A stretch of 64,000 nt of DNA from Burkholderia savannae (lineage in GTDB: Bacteria; Pseudomonadota; Gammaproteobacteria; Burkholderiales; Burkholderiaceae): the NCBI RefSeq assembly GCF_001524445.2, contig NZ_CP013417.1:4030001-4094000 (forward strand), given 5' to 3'. This document shows positions 57,618 through 64,000 of this stretch, piece after piece; positions within the stretch are counted from its first letter, which is position 1; the number at the start of each line of letters is the position of its first letter. The notes beneath the pieces are model-generated. The model ran no database searches. It saw nothing but the letters and a program-made list of their open reading frames with translations, and was not told where the DNA came from. A program made the translations under genes and the position numbers.

Positions 57618-57737
57618 GAGATTCGCTCAAGTACAATGGGTTGGCGGTTCAGGCACGCGGGACAGCACGACGCCATTTCCACGAAAACGTCGCATGCCCG
57701 GCAACGAGCAGGACGGCCAGCAACGAACATTTCGATC

Positions 57738-57968
57738 ATGTCCGATATTTCGATCCACGAACTCGAAGCCGCGATCAATTTCTGGCGGGCCCGCTCGCCG
57801 TCGAGCGGCGACGAACTCGAACTCTGCGAAGAGGCTAGCGCGCTTTCCAAACCGTATGCGTTGCTGATTGTACAGCGCCAAAGTGCGCTGCAACTGGAAG
57901 GATTAGACCCTAAAGCACGCAACGCATGGGACTCTTACGTTCGACTTAACAACGGCTTGGAAGGCTGA
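57738..57968 (+). CDS. Small conserved protein, DUF3717-like
   Basis: 76 residues, acidic and helical: ISIHELEAAINFWRARSPSS at the start and PKARNAWDSYVRLNNG near the end. This matches my memory of DUF3717 proteins, found in Burkholderia and relatives with no known function. It is divergent from the response regulator. A much longer frame that includes it is antisense to the regulator and not real. Confidence 0.75.
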   Translation: MSDISIHELEAAINFWRARSPSSGDELELCEEASALSKPYALLIVQRQSALQLEGLDPKARNAWDSYVRLNNGLEG

Positions 57969-58050
57969 AGGCTTTCGCTTCATTCAGCATAGAAAACGCT
58001 TACTGAAAGCGATACGTTGACGATCCGTTTTCGAATCTCCATCAGGGTAA

Positions 58051-58356
58051 TTACGCAGCCTTTGCGTGCTTGCCCACTTCCTCGATGAAATGCGCGAGCT
58101 TGATGTCGCGTTCGGTGAGGCCGTCTGCGTCGTGCGTCGACAGCGTGACGTCGACGCGGTTGTAGACGTTGAACCACTCGGGATGGTGATTCATTTCCTG
58201 CGCCTTGATCGCCACGCGCGCCATGAACCCGAACGCCTCGTTGAAATCGGCGAAGCGAAAACTGCGCTGGATCGCGTCGCGGCCCGGGACGGCCGTCCAG
58301 TGAGGCAGGCTTTCGAGTTGCGTCTTGCGTTCTTCCGATGTGAGCTTGTGAATCAT
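58051..58356 (-). CDS. phhB: Pterin-4a-carbinolamine dehydratase PhhB
   Basis: 101 residues. Motif [29 protein letters not shown] is the pterin-binding site with the His pair. ATG 58356 (MIHKLTSEE) has GAGG seven bases upstream and is preferred to ATG 58362. It regenerates the pterin cofactor for phenylalanine hydroxylase. It follows phhA by 83 bases on the same strand, one operon. Confidence 0.95.
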   Translation of the reverse strand: MIHKLTSEERKTQLESLPHWTAVPGRDAIQRSFRFADFNEAFGFMARVAIKAQEMNHHPEWFNVYNRVDVTLSTHDADGLTERDIKLAHFIEEVGKHAKAA

Positions 58357-58439
58357 TTTCATACCTCGTCCGATGGCGGCGCGGCCGAGCCAGTTCGCGC
58401 GGCGGCGCGCCGTATCGGCCATTCTTTCATAATTGTTCG

Positions 58440-59333
58440 TCAGGCGTCTTCATCGGTTGCCCAGCCTTCGCCCGTGCCGCGCGTGAGCACATGATCGCCG
58501 TCAAGCACCGCGCCCGCCGCGTGCTCGGGCGCGTCGGCGAGGCGGGCGGCGAGCATGCGCGCGTCGACGTGGGCGAGCGCGAAGAGCTGCGCGAAATCGT
58601 CGATCACGAAGTAGGTCTTCTGGAACGTGTCGATTCGATAGCGGGTCCGCATCACGCGTTCGAGATCGAAGCCGATCCGGTTCGGCGCCGCGCTCTCCAG
58701 GCTGTAGAGCGTCTCGCCCTTGCTCGACACGATGCCCGCGCCGTAGATTCGCAGCCCGTTTTCGCCGCGCGCATCGCGGATCAGGCCGAATTCGACCGTG
58801 TACCAATAGAGGCGCGCAAGGAGCGCGAGCGCGCGCGGATCGTCGGCGACGCCGAGCGCCGCGCGGCCGTACGCGTGCATGTAGTCGGCGAACACCGGAT
58901 CGATGAGAAGCGGCACGTGGCCGAACAGGTCGTGGAAGCAGTCCGGCTCCTGCAGGTAATCGAGCTGGTCCGGGCGGCGCATCCACCAGGTGACCGGAAA
59001 CCGCCGGTTCGCGAGGTGCTCGAAGAATACGGCGTCCGGCACGAGGCCCGGCACGGCGACGATGCGCCAGCCGGTCGCGGGCTCGAGCCGGCGGTTTACG
59101 TCGGCGAACGACGGCACGCGATCGGCCGGCAGGCCGATGCGCGCGAGCCCGTCGACGAACGCGTCGCACGCGCGGCCGCGCAGCAGCGACGCCTGGCGCG
59201 CATGGAGCTGGCGCCACACCGCGTGGTCGGCCTCGCCGTAGCGGGCGAGCGGCTGGTCGATGGTGAAATCGGCGCGGGTTTCGAGGCCCGCGTCGAACTG
59301 TTCCTTCAGTTTCGCGGTGACGACGGTGGACAT
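58440..59333 (-). CDS. phhA: Phenylalanine 4-monooxygenase (hydroxylase) PhhA
   Basis: 297 residues. Iron ligands His134 and His139 in DCFHDLFGH, and Glu181 in YWYTVEFG, fit the monomeric bacterial enzyme. It converts phenylalanine to tyrosine with tetrahydropterin and O2, opening Phe degradation or supplying Tyr. It is divergent from an Lrp-type regulator; a perfect dyad lies between. Confidence 0.96.
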   Translation of the reverse strand: MSTVVTAKLKEQFDAGLETRADFTIDQPLARYGEADHAVWRQLHARQASLLRGRACDAFVDGLARIGLPADRVPSFADVNRRLEPATGWRIVAVPGLVPDAVFFEHLANRRFPVTWWMRRPDQLDYLQEPDCFHDLFGHVPLLIDPVFADYMHAYGRAALGVADDPRALALLARLYWYTVEFGLIRDARGENGLRIYGAGIVSSKGETLYSLESAAPNRIGFDLERVMRTRYRIDTFQKTYFVIDDFAQLFALAHVDARMLAARLADAPEHAAGAVLDGDHVLTRGTGEGWATDEDA

Positions 59334-59426
59334 GGTGAACGCTTGCTTCGCATCGGTTGGGATGCCTGCAAGTGTAGGGCGGGACTTGCGCGGATTGGGC
59401 GCAAAGTCAGCGGATATTCGGCTTTA

Positions 59427-59445
59427 AATGCGATAATCTCGCATT
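59427..59445. promoter_or_regulatory. Perfect palindrome between phhA and Lrp-type gene
   Basis: AATGCGA-TAATC-TCGCATT, 7-bp perfect arms. It lies 29 bases before the regulator ATG and about 94 before phhA, where an Lrp/AsnC-type operator would be expected. Confidence 0.65.
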
Positions 59446-59473
59446 GATACGCAAAATCACGCGGAGAATTTTC

Positions 59474-59965
59474 ATGCTGGAACTCGATCACTTCGATTTG
59501 GCGCTGCTCGACGTGTTGCAGCGCTTCGGCCGCGCGACGCATCAGCAGCTCGGCGAGGAAGTGCCGCTGTCGCCGTCGCAGATCGGCAGGCGGCTGCAGC
59601 GGCTCGAGGCGGCGGGCGTGATCGACGGCTACCGCGTCGTGCTGCGGCCCGAGCGGCTCGGGCTCGGCGTCACCGCGTTCACGAGCCTGAAGCTCAAGCA
59701 TCACGGCGATTCGATCATCGAGCAGTTCCAGCAGCAGATCGACGTGCTGCCCGAAGTGCTCGAATGTCATGCGGTGGTCGGCGACGCCGATTATCTGCTC
59801 AGGATCGTCGCGCCGGATTTGAACGCGCTGTCGTCGTTCGTGATGAAGAAGCTGATGCGGGTGCCGGGCGTGGACAGCGTACGCTCGAACATCGTGCTCA
59901 CGACGTTCAAGCGCAACGGGCCGCTGCCGCTCGGCCATCTCGCGTCCGGCGCGCCCGCCGCGTGA
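59474..59965 (+). CDS. Lrp/AsnC-family transcriptional regulator
   Basis: 163 residues. HTH: DHFDLALLDVLQRFGRATHQQLGEEV then LSPSQIGRRLQRLEAAGVIDGY. The RAM ligand domain has ECHAVVGDADYLLRIVAPDL. GGAG lies before ATG 59474. Divergent from phhA, it probably controls phenylalanine catabolism in response to an aromatic amino acid. In Pseudomonas the regulator is PhhR, a different family. Confidence 0.93.
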   Translation: MLELDHFDLALLDVLQRFGRATHQQLGEEVPLSPSQIGRRLQRLEAAGVIDGYRVVLRPERLGLGVTAFTSLKLKHHGDSIIEQFQQQIDVLPEVLECHAVVGDADYLLRIVAPDLNALSSFVMKKLMRVPGVDSVRSNIVLTTFKRNGPLPLGHLASGAPAA

Positions 59966-60050
59966 CGCGTGACGCGGGCGCGGCGCGGCTGACGACAGGC
60001 GGCCGGCGGGCGGGCGCGCTTTGCCCGCACGTCCGCCTCGCCGGCGTGCG

Positions 60051-60581
60051 TTACGCGGCCGGTTCGGCCTGCGCGTTCAGCAGATCGACGTACGCAACCG
60101 CGACGAGATCGTCGCTCGACACGCCGAGCTTTTCGAACACCGCGTGCGCTTCCGCGTGGCCGCCTTCCTCGTCGTCGTCCGGCGCAAGCACCACTTCGAG
60201 CTCGACGAAGTCGCCCAGGCCGTCGACGCGGTCGAGGTGAATTCGCGTGCGGCCCGCCAGGTAGACGTGCCGCTCCTTTGTCACGATGCCGCGGGTCGTC
60301 AGCGCGGTCGCGAGCAGCGCGTGCATTGCGTCCGGATTCGTCACCGGGCTGCGCGTGTAGTACGACGCCTTCGGGCCGTCCTGGTCGTCGCGCTGATAGA
60401 AGATCAGCTCGGCGGGCGTGCCGTCCTCGAAGCGGCGCAGCTTTAGCCGGCCGCGCGGCACGTCGTAGAAGAAATCCTGCTGGCGGTAGAAGAGGGGCGC
60501 GTCGGGCGCCAGCTCGGCGGCCCGTTCGCGCAATCGTTCGAATTCGCGCGCGCGGGCTTTGATCTCGATGTTGCGGGCCAT
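60051..60581 (-). CDS. CYTH-domain protein (class IV adenylate cyclase / ThTPase-like)
   Basis: 176 residues. N-terminal ExExK-like MARNIEIKAR, Arg/Lys pairs KLRRFEDG, and the acidic strand DFVELEVVLAPDD typical of the triphosphate tunnel fold. It acts on a triphosphate substrate with a divalent metal; the exact one is unknown. It converges with the Lrp gene. Confidence 0.88.
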   Translation of the reverse strand: MARNIEIKARAREFERLRERAAELAPDAPLFYRQQDFFYDVPRGRLKLRRFEDGTPAELIFYQRDDQDGPKASYYTRSPVTNPDAMHALLATALTTRGIVTKERHVYLAGRTRIHLDRVDGLGDFVELEVVLAPDDDEEGGHAEAHAVFEKLGVSSDDLVAVAYVDLLNAQAEPAA

Positions 60582-61022
60582 GCGGGTCTCCTGTGAAGAG
60601 CGTTTGCGGGTCCGGACGAACCATCCAGAAGCCCCATTCTATCGGGGCGCGAGCGCTTTTGACGCGACGTGCAACGGGGCCTGCCGCATTCGGCGGAAAC
60701 GGCCGCGCGGCGGGCGGCCGAGCCCGGTGAGCGGCGCGCCGTGGCCGGGTACGTCATGCGCAAGGGCGGCGCCGTTTGCGGCGACGCCGCGCGGCACGGC
60801 GCGATTCGCGGTGCGGCACGGCACGATTGGGCGCGGCGCGACTTGGTGCGGCCCGGCGCGATGAGTGGGATCGAGCGCGACGGTCGCGGCGCGACATTGC
60901 GCCGCAATCACGCGATTCGACGCCGAAGCGATTGCGCGAGGCGTGCCCTGATTCAATTCAGGTCGCGACCGTGGCGTTCCACCTGTCCAGGTCTTCGCCG
61001 CCGCTTCGATCATCAGCGGCGC
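60582..61022. other. Non-coding stretch with CGGCACG-like repeats
   Basis: 441 bases between two minus-strand genes. It has several partial copies of GCGGCACGGC (60780-60850) resembling the pentamer repeat at 63661. No gene is supported. Confidence 0.45.
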
Positions 61023-61922
61023 TCATATCGCCCATTGCTCGTCGATGAGGCGCAGCGCGGCGGCGATCGCGCGCTCGTCGCGCCGCTCGGCGAGCGTGAC
61101 GAACGTGAGCTCGGCGGGCACGGCGACATGCTCGACGATCGTGAGCGCGTGCGCGTGCGCTTCCCGCAGCGCGACCGAGTCGCGCGCGAGCGTCAGGCCG
61201 ACGCCCGACTTGACGAGATCGAGCATCGACGTCTCCTGATCGACTTCGGCGACCTTGACGGGCTGCACGAGCGCGTCGGCGAAGCGGCGCGACAGGAGCC
61301 GCTGGTGCGCGGACGCGGCGGGCGTCCAGATCCACGGCAGCGCGGCGAGCTCGCGCCACGTGCGCGCGCGCTGCACGCGTTCCTTCCAGCCGGCGGGCGC
61401 GAGCACCCGATAGCGGAACTGCGTGAGCGTCACCGTGTGGAAGCGCCCGGCGTCGCGCGGATCGTCTTCTTCCGGCCGGCCGATGTAGTAGCCGACGTCG
61501 AGCTCGCGCGAGCGGACCTGATCGAGCACCCAGCCGGACATCCCGTGCCGCAGCGCCGTCTCGATCTGCGGATAGGTTTCGACGAGCCGCTTCAGGAAGC
61601 CGCCGAGCCGCAGGAATTCGGGGTCGAGGATCGTGCCGATCCGCAGCCGCCCGCGCACTTCGTGCCGCAGCGCGGCGGCCGCGCGCTTCACGTCGGCCGC
61701 CGCGTCGAGCGCGCGCTCCGCGTGCGGCAGCAGCGCCTGGCCGTCGCGCGTGAGCACGAGCCCGCGCGACGTGCGCACGAACAGGCCGACGCCGAGCAGA
61801 TCCTGCAGATTCTTGATCTGCAGGCTGACGGCGGGCTGCGTCAGATGCAGTTGCGTCGCCGCGCGCGTGAGATTGCCCTCGCGCGCGACCGCGACGAACG
61901 CGCGGAGCAGAGTCAGGTCCAT
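61023..61922 (-). CDS. LysR-family transcriptional regulator
   Basis: 299 residues. [23 protein letters not shown] and [22 protein letters not shown]; effector domain from about residue 90 ([13 protein letters not shown]). It is divergent from mmsA with 140 bases between, so it most likely regulates that gene. An AT-rich patch with TTAT-N13-ATAA (61942-61962) lies in the gap. Confidence 0.9.
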   Translation of the reverse strand: MDLTLLRAFVAVAREGNLTRAATQLHLTQPAVSLQIKNLQDLLGVGLFVRTSRGLVLTRDGQALLPHAERALDAAADVKRAAAALRHEVRGRLRIGTILDPEFLRLGGFLKRLVETYPQIETALRHGMSGWVLDQVRSRELDVGYYIGRPEEDDPRDAGRFHTVTLTQFRYRVLAPAGWKERVQRARTWRELAALPWIWTPAASAHQRLLSRRFADALVQPVKVAEVDQETSMLDLVKSGVGLTLARDSVALREAHAHALTIVEHVAVPAELTFVTLAERRDERAIAAALRLIDEQWAI

Positions 61923-62062
61923 CGAGCAATATTAGCGCTGCTTATAACGCAATTGAGCATAACTCATTGGATCGCGAACGGGGCTCGCGGGTACGCTTCT
62001 TTCCCGACGCACGCGGCTCGCGTGCGCAGCCGAGCGCGGCGACGGCAAACACGGAGGACGAC
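61923..62062. promoter_or_regulatory. Divergent LysR / mmsA control region
   Basis: AT-rich core 61925-61970. TTAT (61942-61945) and ATAA (61959-61962) form a spaced dyad, a plausible LysR-type site. A ribosome site GGAGG for mmsA is at 62053-62057. Confidence 0.45.
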
Positions 62063-63589
62063 ATGAACGGCAGTACCCATTCGAACGATTCGCGCGTGCG
62101 CGCATTGACCCATTTCATCGGCGGTCGCGCGGTCGAAGGCGCGAGCGACCGCTACGGCGACGTATTCAACCCGGCGTTCGGCAACGTGGCGGCGCGCGTG
62201 CCGCTCGCCACCGTCGCGGAAGTCGGTTCGGCCGTCTCGGCCGCGGCCGCGGCGTTCCCCGCGTGGAGCGAGACGCCGCCGCTCAAGCGCGCCCGCGTGA
62301 TGTTCAAGTTCAAGGAACTGCTCGACCGCCATCACGACGAGCTCGCCGAGCTGATCACCCGCGAGCACGGCAAGGTGTTCTCGGACGCGAAGGGCGAAGT
62401 GATGCGCGGCATCGAGATCGTCGAGTTCGCGTGCGGGATTCCGAGCCTGCTGAAAACCGATTTCACCGATCAGATCGGCGGCGGCATCGACAACTGGAAC
62501 CTGCGGCAGCCGCTCGGCGTCGTCGCCGGGGTCACGCCGTTCAACTTCCCGATGATGGTGCCGTGCTGGATGTTCCCGGTCGCGATCGCGTGCGGCAATA
62601 CGTTCGTGCTGAAGCCGTCCGAGCGCGATCCGTCGGCGTCGATCCGGCTCGCCGAGCTGCTGAAGGAAGCGGGGCTGCCCGACGGCGTGTTCAACGTCGT
62701 GCACGGCGACAAGACCGCCGTCGACGCGCTGATCGCACATCCGGACATTGCCGCCTTGTCGTTCGTCGGCTCGACGCCGATCGCCGAATACATTCACACG
62801 GAAGCCGCGCGGCGCGGCAAGCGCGTGCAGGCGCTCGGCGGCGCGAAGAACCATCTCGTCGTGATGCCGGACGCGAACCTCGATCAGGCGGTCGATGCGC
62901 TCATCGGCGCCGCTTACGGATCGGCGGGCGAGCGCTGCATGGCGATCTCGGTGGCGGTGGCGGTGGGCGGCGTCGCCGACGCGCTCGTCGAGCGGCTCGC
63001 CGCACGCGCGAAGACGCTGAAGATCGGCGACGGGATGGAATCCGACGTCGAAATGGGGCCGCTCGTGACGGCCGCGCATCGCGCGAAGGTGTCCGCGTAT
63101 ATCGACGCGGGCGTCGCGGCGGGCGCGAAGCTCGTCGTCGACGGGCGCGATCACGTCGTCGAAGGGGGCGAGAGCGGCTTTTTTCTCGGCGGCACGCTGT
63201 TCGATGACGTCGCGACCGACATGTCGATTTACCGCGAGGAAATCTTCGGGCCGGTGCTGGCCGTCGTGCGCGTGCCGGACTTCGCAAGCGCGGTCGCGCT
63301 CATCAACGCGCACGAGTTCGCGAACGGCGTGTCGTGCTTCACGTCCGACGGCGGCATCGCGCGCGCGTTCGCGCGGCAGATCCAGGTCGGGATGGTCGGC
63401 ATCAACGTGCCGATTCCGGTGCCGATGGCGTGGCATTCGTTCGGCGGCTGGAAGCGCTCGCTGTTCGGCGATCACCACGCGTACGGCGAGGAGGGCGTGC
63501 GTTTCTACACGCGCTACAAGAGCGTGATGCAGCGCTGGCCGGACAGCATCGCGAAGGGCGCGGAGTTCACGATGCCCGTCGCGAAGTGA
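62063..63589 (+). CDS. mmsA: Methylmalonate-semialdehyde dehydrogenase (CoA-acylating)
   Basis: 508 residues, ALDH family. Diagnostic parts: [11 protein letters not shown] at the start, [33 protein letters not shown] (Asn replaces the usual ALDH Glu), and catalytic Cys in SAGERCMA. It turns methylmalonate- or malonate-semialdehyde to propionyl- or acetyl-CoA in valine, myo-inositol or beta-alanine breakdown. GGAGG precedes ATG 62063. Controlled by the divergent LysR. Confidence 0.95.
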   Translation: MNGSTHSNDSRVRALTHFIGGRAVEGASDRYGDVFNPAFGNVAARVPLATVAEVGSAVSAAAAAFPAWSETPPLKRARVMFKFKELLDRHHDELAELITREHGKVFSDAKGEVMRGIEIVEFACGIPSLLKTDFTDQIGGGIDNWNLRQPLGVVAGVTPFNFPMMVPCWMFPVAIACGNTFVLKPSERDPSASIRLAELLKEAGLPDGVFNVVHGDKTAVDALIAHPDIAALSFVGSTPIAEYIHTEAARRGKRVQALGGAKNHLVVMPDANLDQAVDALIGAAYGSAGERCMAISVAVAVGGVADALVERLAARAKTLKIGDGMESDVEMGPLVTAAHRAKVSAYIDAGVAAGAKLVVDGRDHVVEGGESGFFLGGTLFDDVATDMSIYREEIFGPVLAVVRVPDFASAVALINAHEFANGVSCFTSDGGIARAFARQIQVGMVGINVPIPVPMAWHSFGGWKRSLFGDHHAYGEEGVRFYTRYKSVMQRWPDSIAKGAEFTMPVAK

Positions 63590-63617
63590 CGCGAGCGCAA
63601 CCGATGCACTGACGCTG

Positions 63618-63649
63618 CCGCGCGCGCACCGCAAAGGGCCCGCGCGCGG
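63618..63649 (+). terminator. Hairpin after mmsA
   Basis: Perfect 9-bp stem CCGCGCGCG / CGCGCGCGG with a 14-base loop, 28 bases after the mmsA stop. Only a weak T-tail (TCTATGCTTTA). Confidence 0.5.
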
Positions 63650-63660
63650 TCTATGCTTTA

Positions 63661-63715
63661 ACGGCACGGCACGGCACGGCACGGCACGGCACGGCACGAC
63701 ACGACACGACACGAC
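63661..63715. repeat. Pentanucleotide repeat (ACGGC)x7 then (ACGAC)x4
   Basis: Exactly eleven 5-bp units in tandem; the last four differ by one base. It lies between the mmsA hairpin and the start of the oxidoreductase gene, in its leader or promoter. Confidence 0.95.
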
Positions 63716-63803
63716 AGCGGGCGCGACGCGCGGCCTGCGCCGCGGCGCGCACGACGGCGGCCCGCGCAAGGACCGCCGCACCCATATTGAGGAGACGGAG
63801 AAG

Positions 63804-64000
63804 GTGGCTACCGAACGTACGCTCGAAGGCGAATTCGATTATGTGATCGTCGGCGCCGGCACGGCGGGCTGCGTGCTCGCGAACCGGCTCACCGAGGACC
63901 CCGACGTGACCGTGCTGCTGCTCGAAGCCGGCGGCAAGGATGACTATCACTGGGTCCACATTCCGGTCGGCTATCTGTATTGCATCGGCAATCCGCGCAC
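63804..64000 (+). CDS. GMC-family FAD oxidoreductase (choline-dehydrogenase-like), N-terminal part
   Basis: Starts at GTG 63804 with GGAGACGGAG just upstream; runs off the window after 65 codons. It reads [20 protein letters not shown], then [23 protein letters not shown], the dinucleotide-binding site and GMC signature. It oxidises an alcohol to an aldehyde with FAD. Same direction as mmsA but separated by a hairpin and the pentamer repeat. Confidence 0.88.
   Translation, partial: MATERTLEGEFDYVIVGAGTAGCVLANRLTEDPDVTVLLLEAGGKDDYHWVHIPVGYLYCIGNPR

Noticed and set aside
61964..63781. 605-codon minus-strand frame opposite mmsA
   Set aside because: Shadow; its start includes the pentamer repeat translated as a Cys-Arg-Ala-Val-Pro pattern.
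63651..63959. Minus-strand frame with a repeated CRAVP pattern
   Set aside because: Artefact of the ACGGC pentamer repeat; the plus strand codes for a GMC oxidoreductase here.

Overview
The window is high-GC beta-proteobacterial DNA and fits the Burkholderia pseudomallei / mallei / thailandensis group, chromosome 1. The reasons are the two Gram-negative trimeric porins, the gspD-E-F / inverted gspC / gspG-N arrangement, the fliL-M-N-O-P-Q-R run, a divergent phhA/Lrp pair, a DUF3717-like protein and a bacterial SET-domain protein with a lysine-rich tail. From memory, the gsp cluster of B. pseudomallei lies very close to coordinate 1 of chromosome 1. The species cannot be fixed from the sequence alone.

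Layout, left to right. 1-2148: end of a branched-chain amino-acid type ABC transporter (LivG-like end, LivF) and an AraC regulator. 2505-10588: two porins flanking a Type III restriction-modification pair (mod then res, minus strand). 10914-15840: a TctE/TctD-like two-component system next to a NitT/TauT-type ABC transporter. 16261-20972: flagellar genes fliL to fliR, tightly packed and overlapping. 21701-24014: lrgAB-like genes with a divergent LysR regulator. 24220-28769: MarR regulator and EmrB-like exporter, a small membrane protein and a NodT-type outer-membrane factor. 29271-41176: complete general (Type II) secretion cluster.

41177-42961 is a gene-poor stretch whose right part is AT-rich and carries short, broken-looking minus-strand reading frames. 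From 42962 gene direction is mostly plus: a lytic transglycosylase, a CobW-family GTPase, HU (minus strand), mnmC, a CPA2-type antiporter, a YbdK-like carboxylate-amine ligase, a MarR regulator with four added cysteines, a class I glutamine amidotransferase, an Old Yellow Enzyme and the SET protein. The right end has a second two-component system, phhB/phhA with an Lrp regulator, a CYTH protein, a LysR/mmsA divergent pair and the start of a GMC oxidoreductase.

The most interesting signal is a pair of mirror-image non-coding modules, about 2.9 kb apart, on both sides of the antiporter/ligase gene pair. Each has a DnaA box, then exactly 16 bases, then GTTAAC, then an AT-rich stretch ending in AGGTTTACCTC. 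Further DnaA boxes lie near each. With the switch in gene direction across the area, this is a candidate chromosomal replication origin. No rRNA, tRNA, CRISPR array or intact insertion sequence was seen.
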